Positions 28,469 through 38,128 are shown, counted from the first letter of the stretch. The stretch is 64,000 nucleotides of DNA from DASPSM01 sp036008465 (GCA_036008465.1 DASYNP010000123.1:70774-134773), one strand, 5' to 3'. Program-made: numbers and translations. The notes: generated from the sequence alone by a model not told the origin.

Positions 28469-28891
28469 GTCGGCTTCCTTGCCTGACGATCGACTGCGAG
28501 AAGGTTCTCTGGAAAAGGGGGGAGGGGGTTGGGTCTCGATGGGGCTAGGCCGCGCGTTTGGGACGTCGGGGACGCGGCCGCGGGCGGGAACCTTAATGAA
28601 AAACACGAGTTGGGACAAGACCGTCTGTGCCGACGACCCTGGAAAAATCCGATTGCTCCGAACGCTCCGGACTACCCAACCAAGCCGAAATACCCGGACC
28701 AACGCTGCCGAAATACAACAGCGAAAGACCCGCTTTTCCCACACCTCGCGAATTGCCGCACTGTCTGAGTCTGGCGGAATGCCGCACTGTCTGAGTCTGG
28801 CGGAATGCCGCACTAGCTGAATCTGGCGGAATACCGCACTAAGCGGCATGACCTAGGCTTTCAGGGGTAAAGCGCGCGATTCGAACTCCGC
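28469..28891. other. Intergenic region between divergent genes with tandem repeats
   Basis: The interval between the lipoprotein and sedolisin genes contains a purine-rich stretch near 28500 and a 26-base tandem repeat at 28750-28847. Promoters for both genes must lie here, but none was clear. Confidence 0.5.
28750..28847. repeat. 26-bp tandem repeat, 3.7 copies
   Basis: Units begin GAATGCCGCACT and continue with CTGAGTCTGGCG at 28750, 28777, 28803 and (partial) 28829. The first is one base longer and later units carry substitutions. Confidence 0.9.
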
Positions 28892-31579
28892 GTGAAGGAC
28901 TGGCTGCCAATGTCATTTTCCATCGGGTTCGCCTCCGGATTGACGAATTGGCGATCCAGAACGTCAGCCCGATCGGAAGATTCGGAGCCAAGCTCACGGT
29001 CGAATGGCCTCAGCCGGACGCGAATTGGGAACCGGGGTGCTCGCCGGCGGCTCGGGGCGGCCGGTGTCTGGCGGCAGGTGGACTGTGCGGGATTGATCGA
29101 ATCTCTCGAGGATCGCCTGCTGCTGAGTGCCTCGTTCGCCACGCCGAGCTTTGTGCTCGAGGGACGTGCTGCCATCGCCTCGGGCTCCAGCCGCGGCGCC
29201 TCACCGCATGTCACTCCCGCCAACTCTGGTCCGATTACCCCGGCTCAAATGCAACAGGCCTACGGGGTCAATCAGATCTCCTTCGGCGGAGTGACAGGGA
29301 ACGGCGCGGGCCAGACGATCGCCATTGTCGATGCGTACAACGATCCGAATATCGTCGCCGACGCAAATAGCTTCGATACCCAATTCAGCTTGCAGCAATT
29401 CAACGTCAGTGGCGGCCCGACTTTTCAAGTCCTCAACGAAAACGGCGGGACATCGCTTCCCGGAAACTCGGCCGTAAACGGCTGGGACGTGGAAGAGTCG
29501 CTCGATGTCGAATGGGCCCATTCGATCGCGCCGGAAGCGAACGTTATTCTGTTCGAGGCCAACTCGAGTTCGTACGGCGATTTGCTGCAGGCGGTGAGCA
29601 CAGCCGCGGCGACGCCGGGAGTTTCCGTTGTTTCGATGAGCTGGTCCGGCGGCGAATTTTCGAGCGAAGCGAGCGCCGATTCTGTCTTCACGACACCTTC
29701 GGGGCACGGAGGGGTGACATTCCTGGCAAGCACGGGAGACAGCGGGTCGCCATCTGGCTATCCGGCCCTCTCCCCGAATGTCGTTGCGGTCGGCGGCACG
29801 ACGCTCTCGATTGATACGAGCGGCAATTACCTCGGCGAAGGCGCTTGGGCCGACAGTGGAGGCGGAATCAGCGCATTCGAATCGCAACCAAGCTACCAAT
29901 CGGGGAACGTCAACGGCACGAGCTCGACCCACCGAGCGGTCCCCGACGTCGCGATGGATGCCGATCCGGCCACGGGCGTGTATGTTCTCGACTCGTATTC
30001 CGGCGGCTGGTTCCAAGTGGGGGGCACGAGCCTGTCGTCGCCGATGTTTGCAGGGCTGGTAGCGATCGCCGACCAGGGTCGCGCCTTGCAGGGAGAGACC
30101 TCGCTTGACGGCGCCACGCAGACGCTGCCCATGCTTTACGGTCTTCCTCAATCCGACTTCCACGATATCACCACGGGCGGCAACGGCACCTATAACGCGA
30201 CTCCCGGCTACGACCTGGTGACCGGCCGCGGCACGCCGATCGCCAACTTGCTTGTTCCCGCACTGGCGGGGTACGGAGTCGCACAACCCCCGGGCATCAG
30301 CGCTCCCACCTCGGCAAGCGTCACGCAAAACGGGTCTGTCACATTTTCGTCATCTGGCAACGACGGCATCACCTTGTCCGATTCCCAGGCGGGCAGCAAC
30401 AGCGATTCGCTCACGCTCTCGGTTACTAACGGCACGTTGACTTTGGCCTCCTTAAGTGGGCTGAGTGTTGTGTCCGGAGCGAACGGCTCGTCGTCGGTGA
30501 CCGTCAGCGGGACGCTCAGCAGCCTGAACGCCGCACTGAATGGCCTGGTCTACACGCCAGGCTCAGGCTTCAGCGGCGGCGCCTCGCTTTCGATTACGCT
30601 CAGCGATCCCGGCGACAGCCTTTCCGCGTCGCACACGGTCGCCCTCTCCGTTAATGCGCCGCCGTGGTTCGGAGGACCCGCGTACGTGTGGGTGAACGAG
30701 AACAGCACGCTCACCTTTTCGGCGGCCAAGGGGAACGCGCTCACGATCGCTGACTCCCAGGCCGGCGCCAATGCCCTCGAGCTTACGCTGACGGGGGCGT
30801 ACGGCAAGGTGAAGTTTTCGACCATCAGCGGGCTGACGGTCGTTTCGGGAGCCAACGCCTCCGCTTCGGTGACGGTCAAGGGAACGCTTGCCAGTCTCAA
30901 TGCGGCGCTCAACGGGCTGGTTTTCACGCCAACCGCCGGCTACGCCGGAGCTGCGGCGTCGCTCCACCTCTCAATCAACGATCTGGGCGACGGGCTCACC
31001 GGCACAGCCGCGATTGGGATCTCCGTTTACGCGGCTCCCAAATTCACCGCTCCGGCGTCGGCGACTGTGACTGAAAACACTCCGTTCGTCTTTTCGACCG
31101 CGGGGAGCGACGCGATCGGGATCGTGGATGCTGCGGCTACCAACGGTGGGAACGTGCAGTTGAGCTTCACCGCCACACACGGGACGCTCAGCCTGGCGAC
31201 GACGGCTGGCCTGTCGTTTACGGCCGGTGCCAATCATGCAACTTCGATGACAGTCGTCGGCTCCCTCAGCAGTGTCCTGGCTGCGTTGAATGGTCTGACA
31301 TTTACGCCGACAACCAAATACGTGGGAACGGCCTCGATCAAAATGACTACCAAAGACCTGCTGGACGGACAAAGCGGGTCGGCTACGATCGCTCTCAAGG
31401 TGGCGAAGGTTGCCGCTGCGAAATCGGCCGTCGTCCATCGTTCTTCGGCGCCGGCCGTCCAGCATGCCTCGCCAACGCCTCCGCCCGTCTCTGCGATCGC
31501 GGGCGGGGACTTTCTGCTCGAAGAGCCAAATTATTGGGCGGGCCTCGAAGCGGCCATCGAATTGATAAATCGCCCCTGA
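28892..31579 (+). CDS. Sedolisin (S53) peptidase with LEPR-XLL motif and surface repeats
   Basis: The 895-residue protein begins with GTG; ATG at 28910 is an alternative. Its N-terminus is Arg-rich and carries SLEDRLLLSA (about residues 70-80), the planctomycete LEPR-XLL surface-targeting motif. The catalytic domain has the sedolisin ExxxD pair (Glu201, Asp205), TGDSG at the oxyanion region, and Ser380 in GGTSLSSP, then a calcium-site-like DITTGGNGT...GYDLVTGRGTP. Residues about 465-830 hold three cadherin- or Ig-like repeats with the recurring NAALNGLVFTP pattern. Likely a cell-surface or secreted protease. Confidence 0.88.
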   Translation: MKDWLPMSFSIGFASGLTNWRSRTSARSEDSEPSSRSNGLSRTRIGNRGARRRLGAAGVWRQVDCAGLIESLEDRLLLSASFATPSFVLEGRAAIASGSSRGASPHVTPANSGPITPAQMQQAYGVNQISFGGVTGNGAGQTIAIVDAYNDPNIVADANSFDTQFSLQQFNVSGGPTFQVLNENGGTSLPGNSAVNGWDVEESLDVEWAHSIAPEANVILFEANSSSYGDLLQAVSTAAATPGVSVVSMSWSGGEFSSEASADSVFTTPSGHGGVTFLASTGDSGSPSGYPALSPNVVAVGGTTLSIDTSGNYLGEGAWADSGGGISAFESQPSYQSGNVNGTSSTHRAVPDVAMDADPATGVYVLDSYSGGWFQVGGTSLSSPMFAGLVAIADQGRALQGETSLDGATQTLPMLYGLPQSDFHDITTGGNGTYNATPGYDLVTGRGTPIANLLVPALAGYGVAQPPGISAPTSASVTQNGSVTFSSSGNDGITLSDSQAGSNSDSLTLSVTNGTLTLASLSGLSVVSGANGSSSVTVSGTLSSLNAALNGLVYTPGSGFSGGASLSITLSDPGDSLSASHTVALSVNAPPWFGGPAYVWVNENSTLTFSAAKGNALTIADSQAGANALELTLTGAYGKVKFSTISGLTVVSGANASASVTVKGTLASLNAALNGLVFTPTAGYAGAAASLHLSINDLGDGLTGTAAIGISVYAAPKFTAPASATVTENTPFVFSTAGSDAIGIVDAAATNGGNVQLSFTATHGTLSLATTAGLSFTAGANHATSMTVVGSLSSVLAALNGLTFTPTTKYVGTASIKMTTKDLLDGQSGSATIALKVAKVAAAKSAVVHRSSAPAVQHASPTPPPVSAIAGGDFLLEEPNYWAGLEAAIELINRP

Positions 31580-31604
31580 TTCATGGGGGCGTGAAGCACG
31601 AAAT

Positions 31605-31719
31605 CCAAATGAAATGACGAAGGAAGCACGAAACCCGAAGCACTAAAAAAATCAGGATTTTGGGCTTAGATCATCGGGCATTCTTTCGTCATTCGTGCTT
31701 CGGATTTTGCGGACGTCGG
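31605..31719. repeat. GAAGCACGAA-type palindromic intergenic element
   Basis: GAAGCACGAAATCC and GACGAAGGAAGCACGAAACCC (left) are answered by TTTCGTCATTCGTGCTTCGGATTTT (right) in reverse complement, so the short space between the sedolisin and PhyH stops can fold into a large hairpin. Confidence 0.55.
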
Positions 31720-32784
31720 CTACTGGTAGCGGGAATAGACCCGCGGAAAATCCCGCCGTCGCGCTTCAAGCTCTGGCACGCACACCGCCGGGAACGTCGG
31801 CTGCAGGTAAGGCGCTCCAAAGAGCGAGTCGCAGAATTCCAACTGCACCATCAGACGGTCGCCCGTGCGCGGCGTAGTGCCCTTGTGATAGCCCCGGGTA
31901 TCGACGGCGAAGAGCGTGCCGGCCGGCCCCGTCAGCTCGATGCGATCGGCAGCCGGAAAGTAGGGCTCCAACTCCTGGTCCGGATAGCGGACGTATCCGC
32001 GGGACAACAGAGCCGGTAGCTGGTTTCCCGTGCGGTGCGACTTGGCGATGAAGCAGTGCGGCCCGCGCTCGGACGTCACTTCGGTGACGTAGAAGAAGAA
32101 CTTCAGCCATTTCAACCGGTCCATGTCGAAGTGGTACATCTGCGCGAGTTCTTCCCGGGCGTTGTCCGCCATACGCGCCGGCGTGCTCCAGAGCATGAAC
32201 ACGGAACTCAACACGGGCAAACAGCCCAAATAGGCCTGAGCCACAGCCAAGAGCGAGGGGTCTGCCATCAGGGCTTGAATGTCGGGCTGAACGATCAGAC
32301 TCGCTTCATCGAAGCGGTATCCCTCGGCAATCGGGTGGGCCGGATCGTAGACAGCCCGCGCCGGGCCCTCCTTTCGCGGAGGGGCGAGCACGGCTTCAGT
32401 CCGCAGTGAGAATTCAGACAATCGCTGGCACACGTCGGCCGGCAACCGCTGGGCAGGCCGAATGTAGCCGTTCTCGCGAATGTCCGCCGCGAATCTCTCG
32501 ACATCGGCCGGACTCAAGTCACCGAGCACGCCCCGCGCGGGTGGCAACGCGGCGGGCGGGAAACGGCGTCGAGCCAGCGCGTGAAAAAAATCGTTCGAGC
32601 GGCCGTTGGTGCGGCAGTAGAGATGAATCAGGCTGTGGTAGGCGTCCGAGGGAGTCGTTCCCGTCCGCGAATAACGCACTACGCCCCGCGCCAGCCGCCC
32701 CACGCAGCGCGCGTCTTCAACGAGCTGGCTGAGAGCACCTTTCAGGGATCGGGATTGGGAGGAGACGCTGGGGACCGATTGCAT
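31720..32784 (-). CDS. Phytanoyl-CoA dioxygenase (PhyH) family protein
   Basis: The 354-residue enzyme has the Fe(II)/2-oxoglutarate triad: HxD in MYHFDMDRLKWLKFFFYVTEV and the distal His in RGYHKGTTPRTGDRL with a downstream Arg for 2-oxoglutarate. SPADVERFAADIRENGYIRP fits the start of a PhyH double-stranded beta helix. PhyH members hydroxylate varied substrates, so the substrate is open. It is a single gene convergent with the sedolisin gene. Confidence 0.82.
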   Translation of the reverse strand: MQSVPSVSSQSRSLKGALSQLVEDARCVGRLARGVVRYSRTGTTPSDAYHSLIHLYCRTNGRSNDFFHALARRRFPPAALPPARGVLGDLSPADVERFAADIRENGYIRPAQRLPADVCQRLSEFSLRTEAVLAPPRKEGPARAVYDPAHPIAEGYRFDEASLIVQPDIQALMADPSLLAVAQAYLGCLPVLSSVFMLWSTPARMADNAREELAQMYHFDMDRLKWLKFFFYVTEVTSERGPHCFIAKSHRTGNQLPALLSRGYVRYPDQELEPYFPAADRIELTGPAGTLFAVDTRGYHKGTTPRTGDRLMVQLEFCDSLFGAPYLQPTFPAVCVPELEARRRDFPRVYSRYQ

Positions 32785-32997
32785 CGTGTGGTTTCGCTGA
32801 TCCGAATTGAAGATGCTTTCTCAAATTATAAAGAATCCGGCTCGCCCCTGACGCCAGGAGCGCGATTGCGGTCCCGCGGTAACAATCCCGACCATTTTCC
32901 GCTGAGACGATCTGGGACATTACCAATCGGCCCCGGACGAGGGCAGCGTCCGGACGCCGAATCCACATAAATGCCAATCCGAGAGGAGGGTTCCGTC

Positions 32998-34254
32998 ATG
33001 TCAAAGACTCTGACGATTGCAGTCTCTGCAATAGCCTTTGCGTTCACAATTTATGGCCAGGACAATTCCCGGGCGTTCGCCGACGGTCCGGAAATTGGCC
33101 CAACGAATGGTACGGCATCGAAAGCCCCCGCTCCCGCGCCAGGTGCGGTTGGGGAGCCGACACTGACGCCTGTGCCCGCTCTCGTGCCGGTGCCAGCCCT
33201 GGCCCCTGAGATACGCACTGAAAAGCGGACGGTCCTGGTGCCGGAACTTGCCACCGCCACGCGCAAGGTCGCAACGACCGTGCTCCGCAAGGAGAAACGC
33301 GAGCGGGAAGTGACCGTTCTCAAACACGTGCCGGAGACGGTCGAGCGGACGCGCACGATCAAGTTCTTTGAACCGCAAGTGCGGTCGCACGAGCAATCGT
33401 TTACCGTTCTCAAGCCCGTGACGAAGACAGTCGAGGAGTCGTACACGGTCGACGTGCCCTGTACCGAAATGCGAACCGGGATTCGCACGGTCGCGAAACC
33501 GGTTTGGAAAGAGATCGAGAAGAAGTTCCCGGTCAGCGTTCCCTATTGCGAGAAGAAGACCGGTACGCGGACCGTCCTTCGCACCGTTCCCGTGACTCGC
33601 ACGCGGATCGTCACCGTTGATCTAGGGCATTGGGAGGTGTGCACGTCGTGTGCGGCGTGCAAGCCGTGCGCCACTTGCAAGCCGTGTGGGCCCTGCAAGC
33701 CGTGTGGGAGTTGCAAACCGTGCGTTCTTTGTGCTCCGCCAATTGTGGCTGTGTTCAAGAAGCGCGTTTGGGTTCCGAAACGGGTGCAGAAGGAGGAGTC
33801 TTTCACGGTCGAGGTCGCCAAACCGGTCGAGGTGCCCTTCGAGTACGAAGTGACTTTGCATCGGACGGAGATCCGCACGCGGATTGAAAAGGTCTGCGAA
33901 ATGGTCCCGACCGAGGAATCGTTTCAATACCCGGTCACGCTGACGCGGAAAGAGACCCGCACGAGGACCGTGCCCGTTCGCGAGCTGGTTCCAGAGCAAC
34001 GAACGCGCGTCGTGAACGAGACAGTCCTGGTACCGAAGCAGAAGACGGAAACGTATCAGGAGACGGTTTGCCGCACGGTCGCGGAGAAGCGGATCCGTAC
34101 GGAGACGGTTTGCGTTCCCGTTCGGGAAATCCACGACATCCAAGTGCCGGTCCGTCGATTGGTCCCGAAGACGGTTGATGTGAAGGTCGCGGTGACTCCG
34201 GTCTGCGTCGTGCCGACGTGTCCGAAGTGCGTTCCCAACGGCCCAGGAAAGTAG
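32998..34254 (+). CDS. YTV-like, Cys-rich cell-wall type protein
   Basis: The 418-residue protein starts at ATG 32998, eight bases after GAGGAGGG, and has a signal peptide (about 1-29). The body consists of short beta-type repeats rich in Val, Thr, Arg and Glu, such as EESYTVDVP, ESFTVEVAKPVEVPFEYEVT and ESFQYPVTLTRKETRTRTV. A block of CxxC pairs lies in the middle (about 215-250: CTSCAACKPCATCKPC and following). Such YTV-type Cys-rich proteins have been reported in planctomycete cell walls; cross-linking through the cysteines is inference. Confidence 0.75.
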   Translation: MSKTLTIAVSAIAFAFTIYGQDNSRAFADGPEIGPTNGTASKAPAPAPGAVGEPTLTPVPALVPVPALAPEIRTEKRTVLVPELATATRKVATTVLRKEKREREVTVLKHVPETVERTRTIKFFEPQVRSHEQSFTVLKPVTKTVEESYTVDVPCTEMRTGIRTVAKPVWKEIEKKFPVSVPYCEKKTGTRTVLRTVPVTRTRIVTVDLGHWEVCTSCAACKPCATCKPCGPCKPCGSCKPCVLCAPPIVAVFKKRVWVPKRVQKEESFTVEVAKPVEVPFEYEVTLHRTEIRTRIEKVCEMVPTEESFQYPVTLTRKETRTRTVPVRELVPEQRTRVVNETVLVPKQKTETYQETVCRTVAEKRIRTETVCVPVREIHDIQVPVRRLVPKTVDVKVAVTPVCVVPTCPKCVPNGPGK

Positions 34255-34309
34255 TGTTGGGTTCTCGGAGTCGTTGGAGCGTTCTCTGATTCCTGGTTCG
34301 GCGAATTCG

Positions 34310-34348
34310 GCCTTGGAGGTCCAGCCCACGAGGTTGGATCTCCAAGGC
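34310..34348. repeat. Hairpin after the YTV-like gene
   Basis: GCCTTGGAG (34310-34318) pairs with CTCCAAGGC (34340-34348), and an outer TTCGG/CCGAA pair extends it. No U-tract follows, so a terminator role is uncertain. Confidence 0.5.
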
Positions 34349-34494
34349 TGACAAGCCGAATGTGGGTTTGAAATCCGCTAGATCGCAAACCGATTGATTC
34401 ACCGCTCCGATTGGCGTAGTCTCGCAGCGTTCGCCAGCGTCGAGTGGAAATCCATCTGGGAAATGTCGAACAAATCCTTCAAGAGAATTCACTA

Positions 34495-35061
34495 ATGGCC
34501 AAATCGCCGGAAGCCATGAAAGCCGCGATGATAGCGGGGATGGCCGCAAAGACCGGGAAATCGCTCGAAGAGTGGCTGGTCATTGTCCGCGCCAGCAAGC
34601 TCTCCAAACACAAGGAAATCGTGACGCTGCTCAAGGAAAAGCACGGCCTGACACACGGCTTTGCCAACATGATTGCGTTGCAAGCCTTGCAGTCGGACAG
34701 CCACACGGCCGGCGACACCGGCGCCCTTGTCGACGCACAGTATGCCGGGGCCAAGGCCGCACTGCGCCCCCTTTACGATCAGCTGCTGGCCAAGATTCAG
34801 GGTTTCGGCAAGGACGTCGAGGTTTCGCCTAAGAAGGCCTATGTCAGCCTGCGTCGAAACAAGCAGTTCGCCATTCTCCAGCCTTCCACGGCGACCCGCC
34901 TGGATGTGGGTATCAACCTGAAAGGTACGAAGCCCACGGAGCGGCTGGAGGCGTCGGGCAGCTTCAACGCCATGGTCAGCCACAGAGTGCGCCTTTCAAA
35001 ACCTGCAGAGATCAATAAGGAACTTCTCGGATGGCTGAAGAGGGCCTATGAGGCGTCTTAG
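34495..35061 (+). CDS. DUF4287/DUF5655 domain protein
   Basis: The 188-residue protein starts MAKSPEAMKAAM with a DUF4287-like segment (KTGKSLEEWLVIVRAS, KHGLTHGFANMIALQAL; about 10-60) and continues with a DUF5655-like region (VEVSPKKAYVSLRRNKQFAILQPSTATRLDVGINLKG; about 110-165). The function of both domains is unknown. Cytoplasmic, single gene. Confidence 0.8.
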   Translation: MAKSPEAMKAAMIAGMAAKTGKSLEEWLVIVRASKLSKHKEIVTLLKEKHGLTHGFANMIALQALQSDSHTAGDTGALVDAQYAGAKAALRPLYDQLLAKIQGFGKDVEVSPKKAYVSLRRNKQFAILQPSTATRLDVGINLKGTKPTERLEASGSFNAMVSHRVRLSKPAEINKELLGWLKRAYEAS

Positions 35062-35086
35062 GCAGGCAGCCGTATGCCGGCGACCG

Positions 35087-36313
35087 CTATTCTAAATCAC
35101 GCAGCGGAAACTCGAACACGACCGGGACCAGCTTGTCGCGCACCGTGTTCCAGTTCTCGACGAACTTGATCACGGCGCCACCGCTGAAGGGTTTGCCGGG
35201 AACGTCGGGCGAAGTCATCTTGCCCACGACGACCAGTGCGGTGGGCTCACTGCGATGGGCAATCTTGTCGAGATCGTCGCGAGTAAACCGCAGCGGCTCG
35301 CCCTCGGCTGGCGATTGCACGCGCACCAGGATTTTTTGGTCCGCCTTGCCCTTGCGGACGGCGAGCGGGAAGAGATCGACAGCTGCCGACTTCTCGACTT
35401 CGTAACCGCGGGATTTCAGGAAATCGGCGGCGACGGCGACTGCTCGCTCCTGCCGCGGCGACACATCGGAAGATGTCGCCGAGGGGGGAAGAAGAGCCTT
35501 CTCCGGAGCGGCGTGCGCCAGTTCGCTCGGCTTTTGGTTCGGGTCGAGCCGCGTCGCCTCCGCGAGGTCGGCCCGTGACTCATTCGTGTGACCCAATCGC
35601 CGATGCGCCTCGCCGCGATTGAGCCAGGCTGAGGCTCGCTTCGAGTCGAGGGTGATCGCCTGATCGTAATCGATGACGGCCTTCTGATAGTCGCCGGCGT
35701 CCAGGTACACGTTGCCTCGCTCGAATCGGCTCTCGAAGTCGTTCGGGTCGAGCCGGATCGCGACGGTGTAGTCCTCGATCGACGGGGCGATCTGCCCCAG
35801 GTCGTGATAGGCCAAACCGCGGTTGCGATAGGCCAGCGCACTCTTCGAGTCGAGTTGGATGGTCTTACTGAAATCGGCGACCGCCGCGTCGAAACGCCGC
35901 TGTTGTGCGAAGGCGGCGGCCCGGTTGTTGTAGGCTCTGGCCATTCCCGGATCGTGCTCGAGGGCTCGCGTGTAATCGGCGATTGCGTCGTCCCATCGCC
36001 CCAGCCGCCCGAATGCCACTCCCCGATCGTAGTAGATCGTGGCATCATCCGAACGCCGAGCGAGAGCCCGCGTGTAGGCCTCGACGGCGTCCTCCAGCTT
36101 GCCGCGACTCTCCATCAGGTGGCCGCGCGCGACCAGCACTTCGGGCGACTCGGGCGATTCGGCACAACCAGAAACGAGAAGCGTACAAACCAAAGAGGCG
36201 ACGCCAATCGACGAATACCAGCGTCTACGACGGGATGAAGACACCTGGCAAGCCGCCAGCGCCACCCCGTAACCGGGTGCCGGTTGATTTCGAGACGAGT
36301 GACTTCGCGTCAT
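35087..36313 (-). CDS. TPR lipoprotein with restriction-endonuclease-like C-terminal fold
   Basis: The 408-residue protein has a lipoprotein-like signal (LVCTLLVSGC at about residues 41-50) and six consecutive TPR repeats (about 58-260; AYNNRAAAFAQQRRF type). The C-terminal domain (about 290-400) reads LKSRGYEV...AVDLFPLAV...ILVRVQ, which has the layout of a PD-(D/E)XK or DUF3883-like fold, but VRVQ replaces the usual VEVK. The ATG overlaps the upstream HTTM gene stop by ATGA, so translation is probably coupled. Confidence 0.8.
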   Translation of the reverse strand: MTRSHSSRNQPAPGYGVALAACQVSSSRRRRWYSSIGVASLVCTLLVSGCAESPESPEVLVARGHLMESRGKLEDAVEAYTRALARRSDDATIYYDRGVAFGRLGRWDDAIADYTRALEHDPGMARAYNNRAAAFAQQRRFDAAVADFSKTIQLDSKSALAYRNRGLAYHDLGQIAPSIEDYTVAIRLDPNDFESRFERGNVYLDAGDYQKAVIDYDQAITLDSKRASAWLNRGEAHRRLGHTNESRADLAEATRLDPNQKPSELAHAAPEKALLPPSATSSDVSPRQERAVAVAADFLKSRGYEVEKSAAVDLFPLAVRKGKADQKILVRVQSPAEGEPLRFTRDDLDKIAHRSEPTALVVVGKMTSPDVPGKPFSGGAVIKFVENWNTVRDKLVPVVFEFPLRDLE

Positions 36314-38118
36314 GGGGGTGATCCATTTCCGCTGGACAAATTTGGTACATCCAGCGCGGGGGGCTGCGGAATTGGCTCGACTTTTGGTGTCGAGTCAGGC
36401 GCGATCGCTGGGCGATGACCGTTTTTGGAGCGCGCATGTCGCGCCGCCAGAGGCCGCAGCGATTCCTCGGTCAGACCCAGCACTTCGAGCACCAATAGCC
36501 GCAACTCGCGCAAGCTCAAGCTGCCGAGGAGCACGCGATGTCGGGGCGTCTCCTCGAAGTGGTGAGGCGTTTGTCCGTGACCGCCTCCCACCAGAAACAC
36601 ACTGGCGGGCAGCGACGAGCCACCGCCAATCAAGCCGTCATGGAAAGCGACCAGTTCGTCCTCGGGAAACCAAGAAGCGGTGACGACCAGGGCGTCGAAA
36701 TCGATGACCGAGAGCATCGACCGAGCCTGATGCAGCTCGGATGCGACGTGGCAGCGAAAACCGTGCTTGAGAAAATACTCCTGCACGTCGGCCTGCCTCT
36801 TCACACGGCCTTCGACCAAGAGTAGGGATGGCCGCGCGGGGAGGACTTTGCGACGGCCAGGCGAGGCCGCGGCTTCAGCGGGCACCGATTGCGAAGCAAG
36901 CGACCGGCTCTCGGTTGGCGCGGCGACTTCCGCAACAGCGGGCAACGGAGTTTTGCCCGCCGTCGAGACCTCGCCCGGCACCGGCAGAAGTGGTTCTGCC
37001 GCCGGCGCAGCATCCGAATTCGTGTCGAGGCCCAGTGCGAACCAGGCGGCCCGCGCGCGAGTGCTCGCAGCGGAGCCCGGCGCGAGATTGTAAGAACGCA
37101 GAATCCGGCCGATTCCCTGCACCGCTCGACACAGAATGGCGGACATTTGTTTTCCCGGAAGAAAGGCGACGTACGCGAAGATTACCGCCAGTCCAAAGGT
37201 CCACATGCCCATGAAGGCGCCGATCCCAAGATGAATCGCCGTGCCAACCAAGAGCACGAATGGCCGCAGCATGGGTCGCCAGACCAGCGCCCAGAAGGTC
37301 ATTTCCCAGGCGATCGTGGCGTGCGTGAGCAGGTTGACGAGCCAGGGATACCAGGCCAGCCAGGTCACATCGCGCGACTGGTATTCGAGATTTGCGACCG
37401 CCTGCCAGATCGCCGTGCCGTTCCACCAGCTCTCACCCTGCAGTTTCGACAGACAAGCAAACACGTAGATCACGCACAGATGCACTTGCATCAACCGCAA
37501 GGCCAGATTGGCGCGCGACGACGCTTGGACGGGAGGAACGAAGATCGCGAGTCCGTCTGCCAATTGTTCGCGGGCCGCACGAAAGCGCCGCCGGAACCGG
37601 TCGATCGATAGTGCTTGCCCGCTGGGGCCAATTGCCAGATACAGGGCTGCGAGCCCGTTGATTTGATCGAGTCCGTAGTTGGCCATCGGCGCTCGGCTGG
37701 AATAAGAAATTGTGATCAGATACGCGAGCACTGACGTCACCGGCGTGAATGCACCCAGCATGAACAGCGCCAGAATCAGCAGACAGAGAAGGTGCACGGT
37801 CAGGTGCAACGCCTGCGGAGTCCACCACCAGAATGACCAGGCGAACTGATCGGCTTGCAGTGCTCGCACCAAGGTCGTGCCCTGCCAACCTTCGGGTCCG
37901 AAAAAACCTTCCAGGTTTAGTCCCCAAACCAGGTGGGTATAGAGCAGCATGCCTCCGAAGAGAATTCGCATCACGGCCAGCGGAGTCGGGTCGGCCGGCT
38001 CGAACCAAAAGCGCTGCCACGGATGAGAGAGCGCTTCCCACGCTCGGCGGCCGTTGCGCCGAACGGCGGGCGGAATCAGTCGCTTGAGCGAGCGAACAGA
38101 GCGCAGAGCAACGTGCAT
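36310..38118 (-). CDS. HTTM (vitamin K carboxylase-like) membrane protein with C-terminal pseudo-receiver
   Basis: The 602-residue protein has an HTTM domain (about 20-330): WQRFWFEPADPTPLAVMRILFGGMLLYTHLVW and several long hydrophobic helices. A linker of about 90 residues leads to a CheY-like domain (about 440-560): PSLLLVEGRVKRQADVQEYFLKHGF...FDALVVTASWFPEDE. At the phospho-Asp position the residue is Thr, the acidic pair is EG, and the conserved Lys is missing, so it is predicted not to be phosphorylated. ATG 38118 was chosen as it follows the upstream stop by 10 bases. Enzymatic activity of the HTTM domain is unknown. Confidence 0.85.
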   Translation of the reverse strand: MHVALRSVRSLKRLIPPAVRRNGRRAWEALSHPWQRFWFEPADPTPLAVMRILFGGMLLYTHLVWGLNLEGFFGPEGWQGTTLVRALQADQFAWSFWWWTPQALHLTVHLLCLLILALFMLGAFTPVTSVLAYLITISYSSRAPMANYGLDQINGLAALYLAIGPSGQALSIDRFRRRFRAAREQLADGLAIFVPPVQASSRANLALRLMQVHLCVIYVFACLSKLQGESWWNGTAIWQAVANLEYQSRDVTWLAWYPWLVNLLTHATIAWEMTFWALVWRPMLRPFVLLVGTAIHLGIGAFMGMWTFGLAVIFAYVAFLPGKQMSAILCRAVQGIGRILRSYNLAPGSAASTRARAAWFALGLDTNSDAAPAAEPLLPVPGEVSTAGKTPLPAVAEVAAPTESRSLASQSVPAEAAASPGRRKVLPARPSLLLVEGRVKRQADVQEYFLKHGFRCHVASELHQARSMLSVIDFDALVVTASWFPEDELVAFHDGLIGGGSSLPASVFLVGGGHGQTPHHFEETPRHRVLLGSLSLRELRLLVLEVLGLTEESLRPLAARHARSKNGHRPAIAPDSTPKVEPIPQPPALDVPNLSSGNGSPP

Positions 38119-38128
38119 CACATTCGGG

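Noticed and set aside
28469..28849. N-terminal extension of the 733-residue lipoprotein
   Set aside because: It runs through the 26-bp tandem repeat; the lipobox signal at 28468 is a better start.
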